A stretch of 5,667 bases of DNA, from NCBI GenBank assembly GCA_014377155.1, contig JACMQD010000455.1:1-5667 (forward strand), read 5' to 3'. Shown piece by piece: positions 1-5,667 of the stretch. Below the pieces are notes generated by a model. That model had not been told where the DNA came from and searched no databases. It saw nothing but the letters and a program-made list of their open reading frames with translations. Source of the stretch: Herminiimonas sp. Lineage in GTDB: Bacteria; Pseudomonadota; Gammaproteobacteria; Burkholderiales; Burkholderiaceae. Within the stretch, counting starts at the first letter, position 1; each line of letters begins with the position of its first letter. Made by a program: the position numbers and the translations under genes.

Positions 1-213
1 ATTGGTTTTTTGGGCGCGGGCGCCATCATCAAGCTCAGCCAGGAACAGGAAATTCGCGGGTTGACGACGGCCGCCAGCATCTGGCTCACGTCGGCCATCG
101 GCATCGCCGCAGGCATGGGTCGCGAAGCGACGGCGGTATTGAGTACCCTGTTCGCGCTAGTCATTCTGATCGGTCTGCGTCTGTCGAAAAAATCCGGCGA
201 AGACGAAACCTGA
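1..213 (+). CDS. MgtC/SapB family inner-membrane protein, C-terminal part (5' end outside window)
   Basis: This is the C-terminal 70 residues of a membrane protein. The frame is open from base 1 and ends at a TGA, so the gene starts left of the window. The fragment opens with IGFLGAGAII (residues 1-10) and continues with RGLTTAASIWLTSAIGIAAG (19-38), which together are the hallmark of the MgtC/SapB membrane domain. A further hydrophobic segment (about 45-61) is followed by a short charged tail ending in EDET. Family members are small integral inner-membrane proteins. MgtC itself acts in survival at low magnesium and inside macrophages and modulates the F-type ATPase, but most homologues in environmental bacteria have no known role. 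The gene converges on the arsenosugar-type operon with 39 bases between stop codons, so it is not co-transcribed with it. The TTG at 10-12 is internal and not a start. Family assignment is firm; function is open. Confidence 0.88.
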   Translation: MGFLGAGAIIKLSQEQEIRGLTTAASIWLTSAIGIAAGMGREATAVLSTLFALVILIGLRLSKKSGEDET

Positions 214-241
214 CGCGCCAGGCATAAAGGGTTTTCCCGGC

Positions 242-262
242 TAAAACGGTCGCTAAGCGGCC
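242..262 (-). terminator. weak candidate terminator at the end of the minus-strand operon
   Basis: On the minus strand, GGCCGC-TTA-GCGACC can fold into a 6-pair stem with one C-A mismatch and a three-base loop, followed directly by GTTTT. It overlaps the arsS stop codon. A second, even smaller hairpin (GGG-AAAA-CCC then TTTAT, minus strand) lies next to it at about 222-236. The location between two convergent genes is right for termination, but the stems are short and imperfect and the T runs are poor, so this is only a candidate. Confidence 0.22.
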
Positions 263-1218
263 AATGCACCGCCACAACTGCTTCCCTGACCGGCGGTACA
301 GCCATAACAGTGGTCGGCGATCGCGATGGCGTCGCCGGTTATGTCGTGCGTTAGCAATTCCGAAAGATGACGCCGTCCGGTGCGTGCCGACGGCATGGGC
401 ATGGCCAGCATCTGGTTGAAATCGCAGTCATAGATGAAGCCTTGCCAGTCCACGCTTACCAGTGAACGGCACATGACGCCATCGACATTGGCGGCGCTGA
501 AATTGTTTTTCAGGAGTGTCATGTAGCCGCTGAATAGCCCCTTCGAGATCAGCGTGCTGCCAAAGCGCTGAATCGGCATATTTGCGAGCACGAACAAGTG
601 GTTGAACGTAATGTCGAAGTGCTTCAGTAATTCTCGCTTGTAGTCTTGCTCGAGCGCTTTCTGTTCCGGCGGCAGCGACGGGCCCTGCGGGTTATAGACC
701 AGGCTCAGGGACAGTTTGCCGTCAGCCTTGCCATATCCCAGGCGGTTGAGTAACTGCAGCGCTTCGATACTCTTATCGAAGGTTCCTTCTCCGCGTTGTT
801 TGTCGACATTTTCCTGGGAATAGCAAGGCATCGACGCGGTAACCTCGACTTGGTTGTCGGCCAAAAACTGCGCCAGGTCTTGATGACCCGGCTCGAACAG
901 GATTGTCAGGTTACAGCGATCGATGACCTGGACGCCGAGTGCGCGCGCCTGCTGCACCAGCGTGCGGAAATGCATATTCATTTCCGGCGCGCCGCCGGTT
1001 AGGTCCAGCGTCCGGATCTGCTTGGCTTGCAGAACTTCCAAGACCAGCTCGACCGTTTTGAAGTCCATCATTTCGGTGCGCGTCGGGCCGGCATTGACGT
1101 GACAGTGCTGGCAGGTCTGATTGCATTTGTAGCCCAGGTTTACTTGCAAGGTATCCAGCGTCTTGCGGTGGATGGTGGGGAAATCGGTCTTGCGCAGCAG
1201 GGGAAAGGTGGGATGCAT
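253..1218 (-). CDS. arsS: ArsS, arsenosugar biosynthesis radical SAM protein
   Basis: A 321-residue radical SAM enzyme. Characterised ArsS proteins transfer the 5'-deoxyadenosyl group of SAM to dimethylarsinite, making the dimethylarsinoyl-adenosine precursor of arsenosugars. The CX3CX2C cluster motif CNQTCQHC lies at residues 32-39 (C32, C36, C39), within the family signature TLQVNLGYKCNQTCQHCHVN. TGGAPE at 74-79 is the SAM-binding glycine motif. The second half matches the Cys-rich DUF3641 domain: C250, YDCDFNQ around C265, and HCYGCTAGQGSSCGG with C304, C307 and C315, expected to bind auxiliary metal or serve redox chemistry. Some family members are selenoproteins; this copy has Cys throughout and ends at a TAG. 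The ATG at 1218 is chosen because family similarity begins there and the longer frame (to 1389) runs through the preceding gene. No clear ribosome site precedes it. It is the last gene of the operon, 26 bases after the flavoprotein gene. Confidence 0.93.
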   Translation of the reverse strand: MHPTFPLLRKTDFPTIHRKTLDTLQVNLGYKCNQTCQHCHVNAGPTRTEMMDFKTVELVLEVLQAKQIRTLDLTGGAPEMNMHFRTLVQQARALGVQVIDRCNLTILFEPGHQDLAQFLADNQVEVTASMPCYSQENVDKQRGEGTFDKSIEALQLLNRLGYGKADGKLSLSLVYNPQGPSLPPEQKALEQDYKRELLKHFDITFNHLFVLANMPIQRFGSTLISKGLFSGYMTLLKNNFSAANVDGVMCRSLVSVDWQGFIYDCDFNQMLAMPMPSARTGRRHLSELLTHDITGDAIAIADHCYGCTAGQGSSCGGALAA

Positions 1219-1244
1219 CGTATGGTGGATTGTAGTAGTTTGCG

Positions 1245-2414
1245 CTAGTCTAAACCAAGCGGCGGTTTCCTGATGCCGCCTGCCGTTCGATTTTCTTGCG
1301 GATGACCGCCATACGACGCGATGAAGCGTCGATCTATAGCTTGCTTCAGGCGCCAGACCCACGCGCCTTGCCAGCCGAACGGTCCCCATGAAGCGACTGC
1401 ATGCGTATCACCGGTACCCATGATCATCAGGTAGCGTCGCTGCGGGACATACCGCCGCATTGGCTCGCCAGCGACTGCGGCGCGCAGGTTACATGACTGT
1501 ACCGGCCCCATGCGCACGGCGAACACCCCAGCCTTCGGCACTGCGGGTTCGAAACGCGCGCAGTCGCCTACCGCGAAGATATTCCGATGCGACAGCGAGC
1601 GCAGACTTGCATCGACACGGACAAAACCGCCCCCGTCGGTGGCAAGCCCCGATCGTGCTGGCCAGCCGAGCGCCTGCGCACCGGTGGCCCATAAGAAAAC
1701 GTCGGCTTGCAACGTTCGGCCATCCTCGCCGTGCACGATATTGCCGGCGACATGAGCAGCCGCAAAATTGCCGATGATGCGAATCTTGCGAGCGGCGATT
1801 TGCTGTTGGATCGCGGCAATCGCCGCACTCGGCAGGCCGTCGAGAATTGCCGCGCTTCTGGTTAATAAAGAAAAGCTGAAATCAACCTGCGGTGCGACTT
1901 GCCGCAACCGGTGATCTGCGGACAGGATGGTTTCAACGCCAGCGGCGCCACCACCCACCATCGCGACATGAAACTCACGGCCGGGTGGCAAAAGTCGCAC
2001 CGATTCCAGCAAACTGTCCCAGCGTTGCTGCAACAGGCCGAGCGGCCGCATGGGCAGTATCGTGCTGGCGTCGGTGGCCGTTGGGAATAGGGTGGAGCCA
2101 ATGTTGAGCGACAGCCAGTCATACCTGATGATGTGACCGTTATCGAGTGTCAGCTCGTGCGCGTCGGCATCAAGCGCAACGATCGAGCCGGTTTGCAAGA
2201 TCGTGCCAGCAGCATTGCACAACGCAGCAAAATCGATACAGGATTCACGCCACCGATAATGACCGGCGAGCCAGCCCGGTACCATGCCGGAGTAGGGCGC
2301 GAGCGCATCGGGCGAGATCAGCATTACTTCGAGGCCGGCGATGGGCGCATGCGCCAGGTCGCGCAATGCGCGCGCATGGGCATGGCCGGCGCCTGCCAGG
2401 ATCAGTTTTTTCAT
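1245..2414 (-). CDS. stand-alone FAD-dependent oxidoreductase of the SelD N-terminal-domain family (TIGR03169 type)
   Basis: A 389-residue pyridine nucleotide-disulfide-type flavoprotein. It resembles the domain fused in many genomes to the N-terminus of selenide, water dikinase (SelD), but the frame ends with no SelD part. The N-terminus has the family's GAGHAHARALRDLA nucleotide-binding turn (residues 8-21) and PYSGMVPGWLAGHY (40-53). A second Rossmann turn, VGGGAAGVE, lies at 153-161; WATGA (242-246) and FAVGDCA (280-286) are the usual closing FAD/NAD motifs. The end carries GTGDTHAVASWG (333-344) and WRLKQAIDRRF (354-364), both typical of the family. No CXXC or CX4C redox pair is apparent near the first Rossmann motif, so it is not a classical disulfide reductase. 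Its substrate is unknown; position suggests a redox step on an arsenic or sulfur/selenium compound. The start ATG overlaps the TGA of the preceding transferase gene; a longer frame to 2549 would run inside that gene and is rejected. Confidence 0.85.
   Translation of the reverse strand: MKKLILAGAGHAHARALRDLAHAPIAGLEVMLISPDALAPYSGMVPGWLAGHYRWRESCIDFAALCNAAGTILQTGSIVALDADAHELTLDNGHIIRYDWLSLNIGSTLFPTATDASTILPMRPLGLLQQRWDSLLESVRLLPPGREFHVAMVGGGAAGVETILSADHRLRQVAPQVDFSFSLLTRSAAILDGLPSAAIAAIQQQIAARKIRIIGNFAAAHVAGNIVHGEDGRTLQADVFLWATGAQALGWPARSGLATDGGGFVRVDASLRSLSHRNIFAVGDCARFEPAVPKAGVFAVRMGPVQSCNLRAAVAGEPMRRYVPQRRYLMIMGTGDTHAVASWGPFGWQGAWVWRLKQAIDRRFIASYGGHPQENRTAGGIRKPPLGLD
2411..2414 (-). other. 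ATGA start/stop overlap between transferase and flavoprotein genes
   Basis: On the minus strand the ATG of the flavoprotein gene (2414-2412) and the TGA of the TIGR04282-type transferase gene (2413-2411) share four bases. This usually means translational coupling and fixes the flavoprotein start. A GGTGGC stretch just upstream, within the end of the transferase gene, may help re-initiation. Confidence 0.85.
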
Positions 2415-3025
2415 TGCCACCAGTCGTCGGGTACATGGATCAGGTCGGCGGGCTCGTCGACATCGGGCAGCATCGGGAGCGCATCGACGCTGATGCCTGA
2501 TGCCGCCAGCCGAGCGCGGCTTTGTGCCATGACGCGCGGCGTGCTCCACTCTATTTCTTCGAAAAGCGCTGGCATGGCACGCGTCAGCCCCACCAGCACA
2601 TAGCCACCGTCACTCGCCGGCACGAACACGACCGGTTGCGTAGTCAACCGCGCTGCTGCCGCGCGCAGGACAGATGCATCGAGCTGTGGCGCATCGGTTC
2701 CGATTAGTAGGACACGCTTGTACTGCGTTAGCGCGCCTGCAAGTGCACGATGCATACGAGCGCCCAGATCGCCTTCGCCCTGGACCGTCAGCGTGAGGGC
2801 ATGCCGCGCCTGCAAGGCGACGAAGTCTGCATGCGTGCTATCGGGCGCGCAGCACAATTCGACCTCGCCGACGCCTGCCTCGATAGCATGCCAGACGGTC
2901 TCGGCCAGCATGCGCGACGCCAGCCGTGCCGCGCGCGTCTCGCCGATCGCACCCGCCAGCCGGGTCTTGGCCTGACCCGGAACCGGCGCTTTCGCAAACA
3001 CGATAATCCGGCAATCGGGCGTCAT
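2411..3025 (-). CDS. TIGR04282 (DUF2064) family arsenosugar-associated glycosyltransferase / nucleotidyltransferase-like protein
   Basis: A 204-residue cytoplasmic protein of the GT-A fold. The N-terminal FAKAPVPGQAKTRL (residues 10-23) is the family signature and resembles the nucleotide-binding loop of sugar nucleotidyltransferases. It is followed by QGEGDLGARM (82-91), GTDAPQL (109-115, the usual G-[ST]-D-x-P metal/nucleotide site), PASDGGYVLVGL (136-147), EWST (159-162) and DVDEPADL (188-195). All the family blocks are present in order and the length is normal. The family was first described as a transferase associated with the radical SAM/seleno-domain gene now called arsS, which is two genes downstream here. 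The exact reaction is not established: it may transfer a sugar or, by resemblance to CofC/MobA-type enzymes, join a nucleotide to a sugar phosphate. ATG 3025 is chosen because it forms an ATGA overlap with the upstream gene and the family motif follows at once. The alternative long frame to 3166 has no family similarity. Confidence 0.88.
   Translation of the reverse strand: MTPDCRIIVFAKAPVPGQAKTRLAGAIGETRAARLASRMLAETVWHAIEAGVGEVELCCAPDSTHADFVALQARHALTLTVQGEGDLGARMHRALAGALTQYKRVLLIGTDAPQLDASVLRAAAARLTTQPVVFVPASDGGYVLVGLTRAMPALFEEIEWSTPRVMAQSRARLAASGISVDALPMLPDVDEPADLIHVPDDWWQ
3022..3025 (-). other. ATGA start/stop overlap between the two transferase genes
   Basis: The ATG of the TIGR04282-type gene (3025-3023) overlaps the TGA of the TIGR04283-type gene (3024-3022) by four bases on the minus strand. 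This is the second such overlap in a row, so three consecutive genes are likely coupled in translation, which argues for balanced production of both transferases and the flavoprotein. Confidence 0.85.
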
Positions 3026-3696
3026 CGGTACACCGCCGCAAGTTTGTCGGGTGAAACCCCGCGCCAGTACAACCACCGCAGCCGCCACATTAACAGGATG
3101 GTGCGCCAGACGCCGCGTGTCTCCCAGCGGCGGCCTGAGGTCACAACGCGCTGCCGAAGGCAGCATGGGGGCGTACAGCGCTTCAGGCGTCGTGATAGCT
3201 CGATGTCTTCCATCAGCGCTTGGGGTGGATAGCCGCCTATCGCAGCGAAGGTCTCGCGCCGCACGAAAATTGCTTGGTCGCCGGTGGCAATGCCGGTCAT
3301 TCTCGAACGGAGATTCATCATGGTCGCGATGACCTTCAACATGCGCGGGCGGCCGTCGATGGCGACATCGAAGCGTCCCCAGGCATGTCGCGAGCCCGAC
3401 AAAGCCTGTCGAATCAGCGCCAGCGCTCCAGAAGGCAGGGTGGTGTCGGCATGCAGGAAAAGCAGGATTTCGCCGCTGGCGATGTCCGCCCCGGCATTCA
3501 TCTGCAACGCCCTGCCGAGCGCACCGACCAGCACGCGATCTGCAAAAGGCGCCGCAAGATGAGCGGTGCCGTCGATGCTGCCGCCATCGGCGACGAGCAG
3601 TTCTGCACCATCCGCGCGTAAGGACGCCAGCGCTTGCATGCGGGCCGCTACTTGGCCTGCTTCGTTCAGAACGGGAATGATGATGGAGATGCGCAT
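3022..3696 (-). CDS. TIGR04283 family arsenosugar-associated GT2 glycosyltransferase
   Basis: A 224-residue family 2 glycosyltransferase. The start ISIIIPVLNEA (residues 3-13) and LLVADGGSIDGT (33-44) form the nucleotide-sugar binding half. LLFLHADTTLP (78-88) holds the metal-binding Asp in an HAD rather than DxD setting, as is usual for this family. GDQAIFVRRETFAAIGGYP (139-157) and MEDIELSRRLKR (162-173, with the ED acid/base pair) form the acceptor side, and SGRRWE (187-192) is a conserved block near the end. There is no long multi-span membrane tail; a hydrophobic stretch around 198-211 could sit at the membrane. The family is defined by co-occurrence with arsS and the TIGR04282 transferase, both present here. 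It presumably builds the glycosidic bond of an arsenosugar; donor and acceptor are unproven. I chose ATG 3696, 24 bases after the phosphorylase stop, since homologues begin just before ISIIIP. A GTG at 3717 would add seven residues. Confidence 0.88.
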   Translation of the reverse strand: MRISIIIPVLNEAGQVAARMQALASLRADGAELLVADGGSIDGTAHLAAPFADRVLVGALGRALQMNAGADIASGEILLFLHADTTLPSGALALIRQALSGSRHAWGRFDVAIDGRPRMLKVIATMMNLRSRMTGIATGDQAIFVRRETFAAIGGYPPQALMEDIELSRRLKRCTPPCCLRQRVVTSGRRWETRGVWRTILLMWRLRWLYWRGVSPDKLAAVYR

Positions 3697-3720
3697 GTCG
3701 GGGGATTCAGGGTGCACCGA

Positions 3721-4566
3721 TCAACGTCGCAGGACCGCCAGCCAGTTTTTCTGTTCATCGTTGAGACTCTCGTCGGCACTGAGCATCGACTGCGCCAACG
3801 CGGTGCGGATCTCGACCTCTTCCGGCGGACAGGCACCGTTGAGCAATGCGTGGATCAGCCGATGCGCTTTTTCAAGGCTCTGGCGGTACAGCGCGAAGAT
3901 CGCGCTGACGGTCACGTGCTTGGCAGGGTCTTCCAGCCAGCAATCATAATCTGTCGCAATGCCGATTGTCGCATAGCAGATCTGCGCTTCACGTGCCAGG
4001 AACACTTCCGGCACATTGGTCATGCCGACCAGATCGCAACCTGCCTGCCGCAAAAAATGACTCTCGGCGCGCGTGCCGAGGCGCGGTCCTTCAACGCAGC
4101 CGTAAGTCACGTCGCCATGAACCTGGATACCGAGCGCATCTGCCTGGGCATGAATCCACCCGGCCAGTCCGGCGCTCACCGGCGTGGCCGTCGAGACATG
4201 CGCGGCGACGCCGTCGCCAAAGAAACTGGCGGCGCGCCGACCGCGCGTCCAGTCGAAATATTGCGTCGGAATGGCCAGGTCGCCCGGCGCAATATCCTCA
4301 CGCAGGCTGCCGACTGCCGAAAGGCCGATGATCTGCGTTGTGCCGAGCGACTTGAGCGCAAAAATATTGGCACGGTAATTGATCTCATGCGGCAGTTGAT
4401 GTGGTCCGTCGCCATGGCGCGACAAGAAAAGTATTTCCTGGGCGCCGATGCGCCCCTTGAGGATGGCCGACGAAGGCGCACCGAATGGCGTCGCCACCGT
4501 GAACTTGTCCGTTATAACGAGTCCCTGCAATTGCGCAAGGCCGGTACCGCCGATTATTGCTAGCAT
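3721..4566 (-). CDS. mtnP: MtnP-family nucleoside phosphorylase (5'-methylthioadenosine / methylthioinosine phosphorylase type)
   Basis: A 281-residue purine nucleoside phosphorylase, close in length to human MTAP (283). Visible family blocks: IIGGTG (4-9, phosphate loop with T8), TPFGAPS (26-32), LSRHG (48-52, phosphate-binding R50-H51), NYRANIFALK (63-72), SAVGSLRE (83-90), EGPRLGTRAE (159-168), MTNVPEV (182-188) and ATDYDCW (204-210). D206 and D208 match the two Asp residues that recognise adenine in MTAP. G164 falls where human MTAP has a Ser that also contacts the base, so base preference is uncertain. The standard reaction is phosphorolysis of 5'-methylthioadenosine (or methylthioinosine) in methionine salvage. 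Here no salvage genes are adjacent; the gene sits inside an arsS operon, so I infer it acts on the 5'-dimethylarsinoyl-adenosine made by ArsS, releasing adenine. The ATG is supported by GGAG seven bases upstream and by the immediate IIGGTG motif. Confidence 0.88.
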   Translation of the reverse strand: MLAIIGGTGLAQLQGLVITDKFTVATPFGAPSSAILKGRIGAQEILFLSRHGDGPHQLPHEINYRANIFALKSLGTTQIIGLSAVGSLREDIAPGDLAIPTQYFDWTRGRRAASFFGDGVAAHVSTATPVSAGLAGWIHAQADALGIQVHGDVTYGCVEGPRLGTRAESHFLRQAGCDLVGMTNVPEVFLAREAQICYATIGIATDYDCWLEDPAKHVTVSAIFALYRQSLEKAHRLIHALLNGACPPEEVEIRTALAQSMLSADESLNDEQKNWLAVLRR

Positions 4567-4573
4567 GCTTGAT

Positions 4574-4577
4574 CTCC
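4574..4577 (-). promoter_or_regulatory. ribosome binding site of the phosphorylase gene
   Basis: GGAG on the minus strand, with seven bases between it and the ATG at 4566. It lies in the 24-base gap after the oxidoreductase stop. It is the clearest Shine-Dalgarno match in the window and fixes the phosphorylase start. Confidence 0.75.
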
Positions 4578-4590
4578 GAAATTTACCAGT

Positions 4591-5667
4591 TCAGCCCAGC
4601 CGCCAGGCATGAAACCGCGCCACCCACGCCAGCAGCTCGACCGGCGCGTGGGCTTTCTTCCATGCGCCCGCCGCATACTTGTTCGCTTCGGCCATCGTCG
4701 GATAGATATGGATGGTGCCGAGAATCTTGTTCAAGCCGATGTTGTGGCGCATCGCCAGCACGTATTCGGCAATCAGGTCGCCCGCATGTTCACCGACGAT
4801 CGTGACGCCGAGTAGCTTGTCCTTGCCCGGCACCGTGAGCAACTTGACAAAACCATGGCCCTCGCTGTCGGCAATCGCGCGGTCGAGTTCGTCTATGTCG
4901 AAGCGCGTGACTTCGTAGGCGATGCCGCGTTCCTTTGCTTCGAGTTCGTTGATCCCCACGCGTGCGACTTCGGGGTCGATGAAGGTCGCCGCCGGAATCA
5001 CCGAATAATCTGCCTTGAATTTCTTGAACGGCGCGAACAGCCCGTTGACAGCCGCATACCAGGCTTGATGGGCAGCGACATGGGTGAACTGGAACGGTCC
5101 GGCGACGTCGCCCGCAGCATAGATATTCGGATACTTGGTTTGCAGGTAGTCGTTGGTTTCGATGGTACGCTCGGCGACGATGCCGAGTTCTTCGAGACCA
5201 TAGCCTTTCAGGTTGGCGCTGCGCCCGACCGCGACCAGCACAACGTCGAACGGAATGCGTATTTCGCTGCCGTCATATTCCGTGATGAGAATCTTTTCGC
5301 CGCCTTCGTTTATGAATCGACTGGCCTTGTGACCCAGCAGGACCGTAATACCTTCGTGGCGAAACCGCTCGGCTACCATCGTCGATATTTCTTCGTCTTC
5401 GCGCATCAGCAGACGCGGCGCCATCTCGACCTGCGTCACGGTCGACCCCAGTCGGGCGAAACTTTGCGCCAGTTCGGCACCGATCGGACCACCGCCGAGC
5501 ACCACCAGTCGGTTTGGCAATACGCGCAGGTTCCACACCGTGTCGGACGTGACGTAGCCACTGTCGTCGATGCCGGGAATCGGCGGCACGAACGGGCGCG
5601 CGCCGGTAGCGATGACGATGCTGCGGGTTGCCAGCCTTTGCACCGATTTGTCGTCGCGCGTGACGTC
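4591..5667 (-). CDS. MerA/Lpd-like FAD-NAD(P)-dependent oxidoreductase, C-terminal 358 residues (5' end outside window)
   Basis: The frame is open to the right edge, so the N-terminus with the first FAD-binding motif and any CX4C disulfide is missing; the GTG at 5643 is internal. Numbering from the edge, IATGARP (19-25) is followed by the NAD(P) Rossmann turn VLGGGPIGAE (56-65), with Glu at 81 near the end of the second strand, which suggests NAD rather than NADP. AVGR (146-149) and YAAGDV (183-188) close the FAD region. The C-terminal dimerisation domain follows, with DPEVARVG (231-238) and HIYPTMAEANK (320-330). In dihydrolipoamide dehydrogenase the matching stretch is HxHPTxxE; here Tyr322 replaces the catalytic His while Glu327 is kept, closer to mercuric reductase. 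The CC pair at the mercuric reductase C-terminus is absent. Substrate unknown. It is the first gene seen of the operon, 24 bases before the phosphorylase, so an electron-transfer role in arsenic metabolism is inferred. Confidence 0.85.
   Translation of the reverse strand, partial: DVTRDDKSVQRLATRSIVIATGARPFVPPIPGIDDSGYVTSDTVWNLRVLPNRLVVLGGGPIGAELAQSFARLGSTVTQVEMAPRLLMREDEEISTMVAERFRHEGITVLLGHKASRFINEGGEKILITEYDGSEIRIPFDVVLVAVGRSANLKGYGLEELGIVAERTIETNDYLQTKYPNIYAAGDVAGPFQFTHVAAHQAWYAAVNGLFAPFKKFKADYSVIPAATFIDPEVARVGINELEAKERGIAYEVTRFDIDELDRAIADSEGHGFVKLLTVPGKDKLLGVTIVGEHAGDLIAEYVLAMRHNIGLNKILGTIHIYPTMAEANKYAAGAWKKAHAPVELLAWVARFHAWRLG

Noticed and set aside
253..255. Possible selenoprotein read-through of the arsS stop
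   Set aside because: The stop is TAG, not TGA, and the Cys-rich C-terminal motif is already complete before it, so Sec insertion is not indicated.
1219..1389. Upstream extension of arsS to a start at 1389
   Set aside because: The extra 57 codons lie almost wholly inside the flavoprotein gene and have no family similarity. ATG 1218 gives the normal ArsS N-terminus.
2415..2549. Longer frame for the flavoprotein gene starting at 2549
   Set aside because: It overlaps the transferase gene by over 130 bases and adds low-complexity Arg/Ala sequence. The ATGA overlap start gives the family's normal N-terminus, MKKLILAGAGHAH.
3697..3717. GTG start for the TIGR04283 transferase, adding seven residues
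   Set aside because: It sits only three bases after the phosphorylase stop and has no ribosome site. ATG 3696 places ISIIIP at the expected distance from the start. It cannot be fully excluded.
3634..4563. Long open frame (309 codons) on the + strand, antisense to the phosphorylase gene
   Set aside because: Its product has no recognisable domain and is rich in Arg and Ala, as expected for the complement of a GC-rich gene. The minus-strand frame has clear family motifs over its whole length.

Overview
The window looks like GC-rich proteobacterial chromosome, probably a betaproteobacterium of the Burkholderiales type. That guess rests on base composition, protein style and the gene set, and it is not firm. 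Coding density is close to complete. The longest stretch without a gene is 39 bases, and I see no RNA genes, insertion sequences, repeats or CRISPR.

Layout: the left edge (1-213, + strand) holds the last 70 codons of an MgtC/SapB-type membrane protein. It converges on a tightly packed minus-strand gene run that fills the rest of the window (253-5667). In transcription order, right to left, the run is: (1) an MerA/Lpd-like FAD-NAD(P) oxidoreductase whose 5' end lies beyond the window; (2) an MTA-phosphorylase (MtnP) family enzyme; (3) a GT2-type glycosyltransferase of the TIGR04283 type; (4) a GT-A-fold transferase of the TIGR04282 / DUF2064 type; (5) a stand-alone flavoprotein of the family otherwise found fused to the N-terminus of SelD; (6) the radical SAM protein ArsS with its Cys-rich DUF3641 C-terminal domain. 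The two transferases, and the second transferase and the flavoprotein, are joined by 4-base ATGA overlaps. The other gaps are 24-26 bases, so this reads as one operon.

How the genes may work together: ArsS is known to attach the 5'-deoxyadenosyl group of SAM to dimethylarsinite, giving the dimethylarsinoyl-adenosine precursor of arsenosugars. The two transferase families were defined by their association with this radical SAM gene. I infer that the MtnP-like enzyme removes adenine by phosphorolysis, giving an arsenoribose-1-phosphate. One transferase could then activate that sugar and the other attach it to an aglycone. The two flavoproteins would supply redox steps, but their reactions are unknown. 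The arsenite methyltransferase ArsM needed to feed the pathway is not in the window and may lie upstream, past the right edge. The most interesting points are the phosphorylase inside the arsenosugar operon, the uncharacterised SelD-associated flavoprotein, and the Tyr-for-His change in the first oxidoreductase.
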